Assembly: GCF_004015185.1 (NCBI RefSeq)
Contig: NZ_CP025746.1
Location: 3,923,776-3,987,775 of the forward strand
Direction: 5' to 3'
Source of the DNA: Clostridium manihotivorum
Lineage (GTDB): Bacteria > Bacillota > Clostridia > Clostridiales > Clostridiaceae
Length of the DNA stretch: 64,000 nucleotides
The position numbers and the translations under genes are program-made. Of this stretch, positions 56,511-64,000 are shown one piece after another. The notes beneath the pieces were generated by a model, which was given only the letters and a program-made list of their open reading frames with translations, was not told the origin of the DNA and ran no database searches. Position 1 is the first letter of the stretch; every line of letters starts with the position of its first letter.

Positions 56511-57371
56511 CTAGTTAAGACTCTTTTTTTGTATAGTAAATAGAGCTTTCTCTTCTTTTTTCAAAACTTCATTCATGCTACCTGTTCTGTAACCTAACAT
56601 GTCTAGGGTAACATAAGTAAAGCCAATTTCTTTAAATCTTTCGCCTATCTTGTCCATAACCTCAATATCAAAGAATTGTTTTCTTTCTTCTGGTGAAACT
56701 TCTATTCTTGCGATTTCTCCATGATGCCTTACTCTCACTTGTCTTATCCCCATATCAAGAAGAAACTGTTCCGCTTGATCTACCATCTTAAGTTTTGGCA
56801 TGGTTATCTTATGCCCATAAGGAAATCTTGAGGATAGACATGCAAAGGATGGTTTATCCCAGGTTGGCAGCCCAAGCTCCTTTGATAACTCTCTTATATC
56901 ATTTTTTGTTAGCCCTGCTAGCTTTAACGGACTTATAACTTCCAATTCTTTTGCAGCCTGCATACCTGGTCTATAGTCACCGTTATCATCTAAATTAGAA
57001 CCGTCAAATACATACTCTACCGCATTCTCTTTAGCCACTTCTTTAATTTTTGTAAAAAGCTCCTTCTTACAAAAATAGCATCTGTTTTTAGGATTACTAG
57101 CAAAACCCTCTATGTCAAGTTCCTCTGAGGAAATGATTAGATGCTTAACGCCCATGTCCTCTGCATATTTAATAGCTTCTTTCAACTCTCTTTCTGGGTA
57201 AGTTGATGAGGTAGCTGTCACAGCTATTACCTTGTCTCCTAGAACTTCATAAGCAACCTTTACCAGAAAAGTACTGTCTACTCCACCGGAAAAAGCTACT
57301 GCAGCACTTCCTTTTTCTTTAATTATATCTTTTAGTAATTGAAATTTCTCTTTAAGCAACATATTACTCAC
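56511..57371 (-). CDS. larE: LarE, ATP-dependent sulfur transferase
   Basis: Adenylates the LarB product and inserts sulfur for the NPN cofactor. 286 residues. PP-loop AVAFSGGVDSTFLVKVA is at the N-terminus. Cys residues in RCYFCKKELF and KPSFACLSSRFPYGH include the candidate sacrificial sulfur donor position. Middle gene of larC-larE-larB, 27 bases from larC. Confidence 0.95.
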   Translation of the reverse strand: MSNMLLKEKFQLLKDIIKEKGSAAVAFSGGVDSTFLVKVAYEVLGDKVIAVTATSSTYPERELKEAIKYAEDMGVKHLIISSEELDIEGFASNPKNRCYFCKKELFTKIKEVAKENAVEYVFDGSNLDDNGDYRPGMQAAKELEVISPLKLAGLTKNDIRELSKELGLPTWDKPSFACLSSRFPYGHKITMPKLKMVDQAEQFLLDMGIRQVRVRHHGEIARIEVSPEERKQFFDIEVMDKIGERFKEIGFTYVTLDMLGYRTGSMNEVLKKEEKALFTIQKKSLN

Positions 57372-57398
57372 TCCTAATTTCTTATTAGTCTAAGATTC

Positions 57399-58802
57399 CT
57401 ACTTAATTAATTTGTTTACTTCACTATAAACCTTTAATAGTGGAATGTCTTTTTCTATTGCTATCTTCTTACAATCTTCATATTCAGCTTTAGCTTTAAC
57501 TAATTCTCCCTTATAGTAAGAATTTTTTACAACCACTTGTCCATAGGCTGTATTTACTTTTGAAAAATCCCTACTTAACATAACTTTTTCAACCTTGAAT
57601 TTTCTTACACCAATAGATGTAGTTTCTTTAAATATTATTGCTAGAACTTTTTCTTCGTTAGCACTGTTAGTTAGAACGCTTAGCTTTATGGCTGGTCTTC
57701 CTTTTTTCATGATTATTGGAGTCTTAAATACATCCAACGCACCTGAAGAAAAAAGCTTTTCTTCTATATAGCCATACATCTCTGGATTCATATCATCTAT
57801 ATTTGTTTCAAGTAAAAGCTGTTCCTCTATTTCTTCAGCTTTAACTTGCTCTCCTAAGTAAACTCTTAACACATTAGGTATATCCAATTCTCTAGTTCCA
57901 AGACCGTATCCTATGCTTTTTATTTCAAACTCCATCTTGTCAGTGAAGCTATTAACATTTTCTGCTAAAATAGCCGCCCCTGTTGGAGTGGTAGTTTCAA
58001 AATTAACTATTCCAGTTTTTACAGGTATATTTTTAAGTATTCTTATTGTGGCTGGAGCAGGAACTGGTATAAGCCCATGGGCGCATTTTACAAATCCCCC
58101 ACCAAGCTGTACTGTAGATGCCATTATTTTATCTACCTTTAAGTAATCTAGTGCTATGGCAGCTCCAACTATATCTATTATGGAATCAATAGCACCAACT
58201 TCATGGAAATGAACTTCTTCTATTGACTTACCATGTACTTCTGCTTCTGCCTCAGCTACTCTCATAAATATAGCTAGACTTAAGTTCTTAACGCTTTCAC
58301 TTAAATCACTGGAATTTATTATATTCTCAATATCTTTTAAATTTCTATGACCATGATGTTCATGGTGATGATGGTCATCATGAGCTTCATGAATATGATC
58401 ATGTTCTATATGTTGGTGTTCATGCTCTGTATGCTGATGCTCATGATTATTGTCATGACTATGAATGTGATTATGCTGTCCATGTTCGTCATCAGAATTG
58501 TGGCTATGAACATGCTTATACTCAATACCATTAGCATCTACATGAGTATGATACTCCTCTACACGCTCTTCCTCAGTATGTATATGACTATGACTGTCCT
58601 GCTTTTTTATGATAACATCTACTTTAGTTCCGGTTATTCCATTCTTAATCCCTTTTTCAATCTTTATTTCATATTCAGAAGAAATATTCAATTTTGATAT
58701 TTCCTTAAGTAAATATTCCTTATCTACGCCTAAATCAATTAGTGCCCCTAGATTCATATCTCCACTGATTCCGCAAAAACAATCATAATATAATATCTTC
58801 AT
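57399..58802 (-). CDS. larC: LarC, nickel insertion protein with His-rich segment
   Basis: Inserts nickel into the pincer nucleotide in a CTP-dependent reaction to finish the NPN cofactor. 467 residues in one frame; in Lactobacillus plantarum two frames are joined by frameshifting. The opening YYDCFCGISGDMNLGALIDLG and GAIDSIIDIVGAAIALDYL are family motifs. Residues ~70-155 are a His/Asp/Glu-rich stretch (for example HDDHHHHEHHGHRN) likely to store or bind nickel. First gene of the operon; no larA lactate racemase is in the window. Confidence 0.96.
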   Translation of the reverse strand: MKILYYDCFCGISGDMNLGALIDLGVDKEYLLKEISKLNISSEYEIKIEKGIKNGITGTKVDVIIKKQDSHSHIHTEEERVEEYHTHVDANGIEYKHVHSHNSDDEHGQHNHIHSHDNNHEHQHTEHEHQHIEHDHIHEAHDDHHHHEHHGHRNLKDIENIINSSDLSESVKNLSLAIFMRVAEAEAEVHGKSIEEVHFHEVGAIDSIIDIVGAAIALDYLKVDKIMASTVQLGGGFVKCAHGLIPVPAPATIRILKNIPVKTGIVNFETTTPTGAAILAENVNSFTDKMEFEIKSIGYGLGTRELDIPNVLRVYLGEQVKAEEIEEQLLLETNIDDMNPEMYGYIEEKLFSSGALDVFKTPIIMKKGRPAIKLSVLTNSANEEKVLAIIFKETTSIGVRKFKVEKVMLSRDFSKVNTAYGQVVVKNSYYKGELVKAKAEYEDCKKIAIEKDIPLLKVYSEVNKLIK

Positions 58803-58831
58803 CTTATTCTCTCCATTGAATTTATTATTTA

Positions 58832-58950
58832 GGCTCTATTAAAGTATCATGTTGAAATGAAGTGTACAGTCATCCGATGCTTAGATGAGCTTGCGCATAT
58901 AGCATCTCCTTCATAACCACTTAATTTCAATAATATTATTTAACATAGCC
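58832..58950. mobile_element. MITE of the GGCTmTGT family, full-length with perfect TSD (119 bp)
   Basis: GGCTCTATTAAAG at one end and TTTAACATAGCC at the other. Flanked by exact 8-bp repeats ATTATTTA (58824-58831, 58951-58958). Non-coding. It lies 30 bases upstream of the larC start, so it probably forms part of the operon leader or promoter region. Confidence 0.85.
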
Positions 58951-58964
58951 ATTATTTAAATAAC

Positions 58965-58995
58965 TGCTCTAGCAAAAATGAAATTTGCTAGAGCA
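58965..58995 (-). terminator. Terminator of the aldo/keto reductase gene
   Basis: Stem GCTCTAGCAAA / TTTGCTAGAGC; the minus strand ends AGTTATTT. Confidence 0.7.
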
Positions 58996-59026
58996 ACCTA
59001 ATAATAATTATATCTTTATCTAACTT

Positions 59027-60169
59027 CTATGCCAAAACCGCTCTTATATCTTTTAAATGTTCGCGAATTTTAATTCCTTGAGGACAGTGAGTTTCACATT
59101 TACCGCATTGTACGCAGCTTGTAGCTCTTTCTTTTTCAGGAATATATTTATATGATTCATCTCCTGGGAACATATTGTAGTTATTGTAAGCACTGAAGCA
59201 CCTAGGAATATTAACACCTGCTGGGCATGGCATACAATAAGCACAAGCAGTACAGTTTACCTTAACTTTACTTTCTATAATATTCTTAACATCAGTAACT
59301 AGCTGTAATTCTTTTTCAGTTAGTGAGTTTTCTTCAGCTTCGCTAGCTGTTTTTATGTTTTCAACCACTTGCTCTAAAGTATTCATCCCACTAAGTACTA
59401 CCTTAACTTCTGGATGATTCCATACCCATCTTAAAGCCCACTCTGCAGGAGTTCTCTTTACTTCAGCAGTATCAAAGGCAGCTTTAGCTTCATTTGGAAG
59501 ATTATTAACTAACTTTCCGCCTCTTATAGGTTCCATTATAGTAATACCCAAGCCTCTTTCCGCTGCATACTCTAAACCTTCAGTACCAGCTTGGAACTCT
59601 TCATCTAAATAGTTATACTGTATTTGGCAGAAAGACCAATCATAAGAGTCAACTATTTCTTTAAATACTTCTAACTTATCATGGAAAGAGAATCCTGCAT
59701 GCTTTATCCTTCCATCCTTAATAGCTGAATCTAAAAATTCATTTATTCCATTAGCTTTTAGCCTGTCCCAATCACCCTTGTTAAGAGCATGTACTAAATA
59801 AAAATCTATATGATCTGTATCTAAACGCTCTAATTGCTCATTCAAATATTTGTCCATATCGCTTCTAGACTTTATTAACCAGCTTGGAAGCTTTGTTGCT
59901 AGCTTTACCTTTTCTCTATATCCGTCTTTTAGAACTCTTCCAACAAAAGGTTCACTTGCTCCTCCACCTTTTGTCATTCCATTACCATGATATGGGTAAG
60001 CAGTATCTATATAGTTTACACCGTTATCTATGGCATATCTTACTAATTTTGTAGCCTTTTCTTCATCAATCTGAGATGGATCTCCTCCTGGAATTAAAGG
60101 AAGTCTCATACATCCAAAGCCTAAAATCGAAACCTTTTCATTTGTCTTACCAAAATTTCTGTATAACAT
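59027..60169 (-). CDS. Aldo/keto reductase with C-terminal ferredoxin-like Fe-S domain
   Basis: 380 residues. The AKR barrel has VSILGFGCMRLPLI, NYIDTAYPYHGNG (catalytic Asp/Tyr), KVKLATKLPSWL (Lys) and DFYLVHALN (His). The C-terminal ~75 residues hold NCTACAYCMPCPAGVNI and CVQCGKCETHCPQGI for two [4Fe-4S] clusters. This fused type is common in anaerobes and probably couples carbonyl reduction to ferredoxin-type electron carriers. Single gene. Confidence 0.95.
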   Translation of the reverse strand: MLYRNFGKTNEKVSILGFGCMRLPLIPGGDPSQIDEEKATKLVRYAIDNGVNYIDTAYPYHGNGMTKGGGASEPFVGRVLKDGYREKVKLATKLPSWLIKSRSDMDKYLNEQLERLDTDHIDFYLVHALNKGDWDRLKANGINEFLDSAIKDGRIKHAGFSFHDKLEVFKEIVDSYDWSFCQIQYNYLDEEFQAGTEGLEYAAERGLGITIMEPIRGGKLVNNLPNEAKAAFDTAEVKRTPAEWALRWVWNHPEVKVVLSGMNTLEQVVENIKTASEAEENSLTEKELQLVTDVKNIIESKVKVNCTACAYCMPCPAGVNIPRCFSAYNNYNMFPGDESYKYIPEKERATSCVQCGKCETHCPQGIKIREHLKDIRAVLA

Positions 60170-60575
60170 TACAACTCCTCCTCTTAAATAATACCATTAC
60201 TCTTAAATTCTTCTTATTATTCTAACTTACTCTTCGGCTTCCACACATTATAAATATTACACCCTTAAGTATACTCTAAGTCAATACATCGTTAAAATAT
60301 TTTTCGTAAAATGAAAAAGTAAGTTCTTCATTGCAATATTAAATTCACACTTTTAATAGCATATTCTTTATAACATGTTACTAAATATTACTCTTAGCTT
60401 TCGTCTAATATCTTTAATGTAATAATTGGACTGAATCAAAAAAAATTGGTTTCCTAAAAAATTAGATTAAATAGAAAACCTTCAAAGCTCACTTTGAAGG
60501 TTAGAAAGACCAAAAGAAAAGATTATAAGTTCAATGATATGGTGGTTTAACATACTCTAATTTATATAAAATATA
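60170..60575. other. 406-base intergenic region with terminator
   Basis: Contains hairpin AACCTTCAAAG / CTTTGAAGGTT (60478-60503) followed on the minus strand by TTCTATTT, probably ending the AmmeMemoRadiSam transcript. Otherwise AT-rich with nothing recognised. Confidence 0.55.
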
Positions 60576-61430
60576 TCATACGTTTCCTAACATAACTCTA
60601 TTTAAATACCTTCTTGCTGTTATTTCTGCATCTCTCATAAATTTTAGATCTGTAGGCGAATTCATAAGTTTATACCTTGGGAAGTATCTTGAAAGGTGCA
60701 ATGGAATATCCTTATCTATGGAACTTAAGAACTTTGCAATCTCCTCTACTTCCTCTAAACTATCATTTTCTTCACTAACAAGTAAGGTAGTTATCTCAAC
60801 ATGACAAGCCTTAGAGGCTATTTCTATAGTTTTTAAAACCGGCTGTAAACTTCCTCCGCATAACTCTTTATAGTATCTATTGCTATAGCTTTTTAAATCT
60901 ATATTCATTGCATCTACGTAAGGCAGAAGCATTTTTAAAGGTTCTTCACTGATATAACCGTTAGTGACTATAACAACAGATGATTCTTTACTAGTTTCCT
61001 TCAAAAGTTTAGCACAATCATATACATATTCATACCAAATACTAGGCTCATTGTAGGTAAAGGCTATACCAATATTATCTTTTGTAGTTAGTATGGTATC
61101 CACCAATTCCTCTTTAGTTACAAGTTCACTTTTAGCTATTTGCTGAGATATATTATAATTCTGGCAAAAGCCACATACAAAATTACAGCCATAGCTTCCT
61201 ACAGATAATATATAAGAACCTGGTTTAAAGTAATACAGTGGTTTCTTTTCAATAGGATCTAAGGAAGCAGAGGTTATTTCTCCATAGTTTAAGCTATAAA
61301 GCTTTCCATCTTCATGAGTTCTTACATTACATTTTCCAATGTGTCCATTTTCAATTACGCAATTGTGTGGACATAGATAACAATGCACTTTGTCCTTCAG
61401 CTGCTCATAAAACATAGCTTCTCTTTTCAT
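60576..61430 (-). CDS. amrS: AmmeMemoRadiSam system radical SAM enzyme (AmrS), short C-terminus
   Basis: 284 residues. Radical-SAM motif CX3CX2C is GSYGCNFVCGFCQNYNIS. An N-terminal Cys set CYLCPHNCVIENGHIGKC and the SLNYGEITSASLDPIEKKPL block are family traits. The system (AmrA, AmrB/Memo, AmrS) is known from gene linkage; its reaction is not settled. The protein ends at RVMLGNV, where relatives continue about 30-50 residues with a CPxCG pair, so the end may be truncated. It starts 14 bases after the amrA stop. Confidence 0.9.
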   Translation of the reverse strand: MKREAMFYEQLKDKVHCYLCPHNCVIENGHIGKCNVRTHEDGKLYSLNYGEITSASLDPIEKKPLYYFKPGSYILSVGSYGCNFVCGFCQNYNISQQIAKSELVTKEELVDTILTTKDNIGIAFTYNEPSIWYEYVYDCAKLLKETSKESSVVIVTNGYISEEPLKMLLPYVDAMNIDLKSYSNRYYKELCGGSLQPVLKTIEIASKACHVEITTLLVSEENDSLEEVEEIAKFLSSIDKDIPLHLSRYFPRYKLMNSPTDLKFMRDAEITARRYLNRVMLGNV

Positions 61431-61444
61431 CTTTTTCCCACTTC

Positions 61445-61914
61445 CTAGCTTTCTTTATGTCTTATTACCTGAAATCTTTGAATAGTATAATCTTCATCAG
61501 GGTCTATGTTACCTTTTTCTAAAGCTATGGAAAGCTGTTCTTCTACAGTATCCACACCCTCCAAATCTGGAAGTAAAAGACCTGTCTTTCCCATATGCCT
61601 TACAATAACACCATACTCACTTGGATTTAAGTCTTCTTTAGAAGCAACTTCTGGCTCTGTTAATACATCAACTGAAAAATCAATATCCATAAGTTCTTCT
61701 TCTTCCACTTCATAAAATCTAGGATCATTTAGTCCTGCTTCTATAGCATTTCTAATAATCTCCTTTGCAACACTATCTGTTGCTGGAAATATGGTCCCTA
61801 TACATCCTCTTAAGTCTCCATGCTTTTTGAGAGAAACAAATACACCTCTCTGCATATTTTTCATTTCATTTGGTACATAGTCAGGTATTTCTTTTAGCTT
61901 TCTTCTTGTGGTCA
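61445..61914 (-). CDS. amrA: AmmeMemoRadiSam system protein A (AMMECR1 domain), 3' exon
   Basis: The visible exon encodes about 156 residues with the AMMECR1 core [20 protein letters not shown] and [14 protein letters not shown]. The start of the domain (usually a VxLARxALEYY-like segment) is missing because the group II intron is inserted upstream of [18 protein letters not shown]. The TTG at 61915 that could be read as a start straddles the intron-exon junction. The 5' exon must lie right of the window. Function depends on intron splicing. Confidence 0.88.
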
Positions 61915-64000
61915 ATCGAGTGGGAGCTGAATAATTATTTTATTCAGCGTCCTCTCACACCACCGTGCATACCGGTCTGGTACACGGCGGTTCTTTAAGT
62001 TGAATGAATTTTAATATATTGACGCGTTAGGCTTTTTAAGCCTAAGTCCGAGAAGAATTTATTTGTAAGAGTTGTGTTTAATATTGCACTATTTGCTACT
62101 CGCCAGTATCCTTTGCGGGTATTGGCAAACTTTATAGCTTGGTAGTGTTCAAGTCCCAGCTTCTTAAGGTTTTTATATCTAGTTCTAACTTTCTTCCACT
62201 GTTTCCATATACACATTCTTAATCTTTTCCTTATCCAAATATCTAAATGCTCCACTATTCCTTTGCATTTGGCTATTCCATAATAGTTAATCCAACCAAT
62301 ATTAATTTGGTTCAATTTTTCTATTCTTTGTTCCAAAGTTATCGGTTTTGATCTAGATAGGACTTCTCTGATTTTATCTTTGTATCTCTTTAACGATTGC
62401 TTTGATATAGATGAGTATGCTTTACCAAACATTAGGTTTAGCGTGAATCCTAGAAACTTTCTCTTCCAAGGTCTATCTACTGCACTTTTATCTCTGTTCA
62501 CCTTCAATTTGAGTTTGCCTTCAATGAAATTTGTTATATTTGCCATTACTCTTTTCCCAGCTCTCTCACTTTTAACATAGATATTACAGTCGTCCGCGTA
62601 GCGACAAAATTTATGACCTCTCATTTCTAACTCTTTATCTAGTTCATCTAGCATTATGTTAGATAATAGTGGACTCAACGGTCCTCCTTGTGGAGTTCCT
62701 TCTTCATTTCTGACCACTACACCATTTATCATTATTCCTGACTGAAGATATTTCCTTATTAGGGATAATACTCTCTTATCCTTAATGCTTCTTGATAATT
62801 TATGCATTAAGATATCATGGTTAACCTTATCAAAGAATTTCTCTAAGTCCATATCAACAACCCACCTATAGCCATCATTGATATACTGTTCTGCTTTCTT
62901 AATTGCATCTTTAGCTCCTCTTTGAGGGCGGAAGCCAAAGCTACTTTCAGAGAATCTTCTATCATAAATACTATTTAATTCTTGAGCAATAGCTTGTTGG
63001 ATAAGTCTATCCAAAACTGTAGGTATACCTAAGAGCCTAGTTCCACCATTAGGTTTTGGAATTTCTACTCTTCTAACTGGCATTGGTCTATACTCACCAT
63101 TAAGAATACTTTCTCTAATAGATATCCAGTTTGTTTTCAAAAATTGTTTAAGTTCATAAACTGTCATTCCGTCCACGCCGTGGCTACCTTTATTAGAAAT
63201 TACTCTTTTAAGAGCCAAGTTCATATTATCCTTGGATAATATCCTTTCTAGTGAGCCATATTCAAATCCACTGATTTTCTCCTTTGGAGTTGCCGAGAAT
63301 TCTCTATGCACTCTTTGCTTATCTTCGAGTTCCACTCTATCTTGGGCACTAGAGCCTAAATATTTAGTTTTCTGCAATCTTTGAGTATTCTGCGAAACTT
63401 TCAAACTTGAAAACCTCCTTAAAGTTCAGTCCTTCATCCGCTATCGCGATTAGCGGAGTTACTATGACTTCTGCTGACTTCTGATAGTTCAGTTACATAT
63501 CGCTATGTAGGTTACCGCTTAGAAATTCATCTTTGTTAGCGATGTATCTATCAGACCTCCCCAGGTAAGAACAACAACCTTCATCTCATATATCTGCTAC
63601 ATTTACTCCTAGGAATTGGGATAGTGTAGGACTTCGTTTTGTATTGCAAACTCGTCCGTTCCTAGTAAGCCTTGTATGTAGTTCGTATCCCTCAGACCGA
63701 GACTTTGCCTTAAGCTTCCTTCAGATTCCACCTCACGATGGACACCCTTGCCCTTAGCTAGTGGTTCCCACTCAATGTCATCAACTTAACAGAGAATTTG
63801 ATTTTTTGCTTAAACTTACCTCGCTAGGGGAGGGAGGCGGCATGAAAATTATTGCATAGCAAATAAGCTATTCAATAATTAAATTTTTGAATAGTCCATA
63901 TTCTTCATGCAGATCTCTAACTATTACGTCGAATGTTTAATCTAGCCTTATTTCTACCTTTATAAAAAGTTCTAGGAAAGGTTCTCCCAGGCCTTATAGG
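61915..64000 (-). mobile_element. Group II intron inserted in amrA, sense orientation
   Basis: The 3' end reads CTCCCACTCGAT then exon TGACCACAAG. Domain VI (61921-61947, GCTGAAT/ATTCAGC stem with bulged A) and domain V (about 61950-61994, CCGCCGTG...CACGGTGG) precede it. The reverse-transcriptase ORF is in domain IV. The 5' ~600 bases (63405-64000) show domain I-like structured sequence but no certain GTGCG-type 5' end, which is at or just past the window edge. Confidence 0.88.
61995..63404 (-). CDS. ltrA: Group II intron reverse transcriptase/maturase
   Basis: 469 residues. RT motifs in order: RRVEIPKPNGGTRLLGIPTV, SFGFRPQRGAKDAI, VVDMDLEKFFDKVNHD, EGTPQGGPLSPLLSN and the catalytic CRYADDCNIY. 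The maturase (X) domain follows around residues 330-400. There is no HNH endonuclease domain, so insertion would rely on ssDNA at forks or target-primed priming by other means. The C-terminal SRKGYWR-like ARTRKGYWRVANS block is typical of En-less bacterial introns. It assists splicing and mobility of the host intron. Confidence 0.95.
   Translation of the reverse strand: MKVSQNTQRLQKTKYLGSSAQDRVELEDKQRVHREFSATPKEKISGFEYGSLERILSKDNMNLALKRVISNKGSHGVDGMTVYELKQFLKTNWISIRESILNGEYRPMPVRRVEIPKPNGGTRLLGIPTVLDRLIQQAIAQELNSIYDRRFSESSFGFRPQRGAKDAIKKAEQYINDGYRWVVDMDLEKFFDKVNHDILMHKLSRSIKDKRVLSLIRKYLQSGIMINGVVVRNEEGTPQGGPLSPLLSNIMLDELDKELEMRGHKFCRYADDCNIYVKSERAGKRVMANITNFIEGKLKLKVNRDKSAVDRPWKRKFLGFTLNLMFGKAYSSISKQSLKRYKDKIREVLSRSKPITLEQRIEKLNQINIGWINYYGIAKCKGIVEHLDIWIRKRLRMCIWKQWKKVRTRYKNLKKLGLEHYQAIKFANTRKGYWRVANSAILNTTLTNKFFSDLGLKSLTRQYIKIHST

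Noticed and set aside
58371..58618. Periodic short repeats as a CRISPR array
   Set aside because: They are in-frame His codon runs of larC, without uniform repeats or spacers.
58347..58697. Plus-strand Met-rich frame opposite larC
   Set aside because: It is the antisense shadow of His codons (ATG opposite CAT); no ribosome site or family.

Overview
The window is low-GC DNA from a spore-forming Clostridium-like Firmicute. The evidence is AT-rich codon use, strong Shine-Dalgarno sites, a CotF-type spore coat protein, many ferredoxin-type and radical-SAM anaerobe proteins, and a CtsR-type heat-shock operator. A plant-polysaccharide habitat is suggested by the arabinan cluster at the left end. 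No rRNA, tRNA, CRISPR array or prophage was seen.

Layout. (1) 1-10.9 kb: arabinan/arabino-oligosaccharide utilisation. It holds the tail of an ArsR-type regulator, a GH43 endo-arabinanase lipoprotein that appears to start at ATT, a GH51 arabinofuranosidase, an AraNPQ-type ABC importer without its own ATPase, and a 932-residue cytosolic LamG-Ig-GH51 enzyme behind a promoter with an AraR-like operator. GH43 would cut polymer at the cell surface, AraNPQ would import oligomers, and the two GH51 enzymes would release arabinose inside. (2) 11-23.6 kb: housekeeping and accessory genes (GNAT, MBL hydrolase, cold-shock protein, old yellow enzyme, FAD reductase, DinB protein, LysR divergent from gap, a broken methyltransferase, spore coat protein, HEAT-repeat protein). 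(3) 23.9-26.4 kb: a LUD-domain gene split by an ISL3 element with a perfect 8-bp target duplication. (4) 26.4-43.2 kb: acetyltransferases, ArsC, envelope proteins, an S41 peptidase lipoprotein, a GT-C glycosyltransferase, a DedA-PAP2-like fusion, Hsp20 under a CtsR box, and a three-gene 2-hydroxyacyl-CoA dehydratase-activase operon. (5) 43.2-48.4 kb: an insertion-sequence pile-up with two IS3/IS150-type copies (TSDs CTC and ATA) flanking an IS630 remnant. (6) 48.5-60.2 kb: methionine aminopeptidase, nitroreductase, oleate hydratase with a TetR regulator, a decayed IS607/TnpB element, larB-larE-larC for the nickel-pincer cofactor (no larA seen) and an Fe-S aldo/keto reductase. (7) 60.5-64 kb: AmmeMemoRadiSam genes, with amrA interrupted in the sense orientation by a group II intron that runs to or near the right edge.

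The most unusual content is non-coding. Three families of small dispersed inverted-repeat elements occupy intergenic gaps. One is a ~104-bp hairpin with TA ends, four copies, whose terminal stems differ in a compensatory way; it resembles IS630-derived MITEs such as pneumococcal RUP in architecture. The second is a ~105-bp element bounded by TAGATGTAC. The third is a ~118-bp MITE with GGCTmTGT ends and 8-bp target duplications. One locus has family 1 nested inside family 3, and one element supplies the last codons of a glycosyltransferase gene. Many coding lesions (methyltransferase, ISL3, TnpB, IS3 copy 2) are one- or two-base changes in homopolymers, so sequencing error must be separated from real decay.
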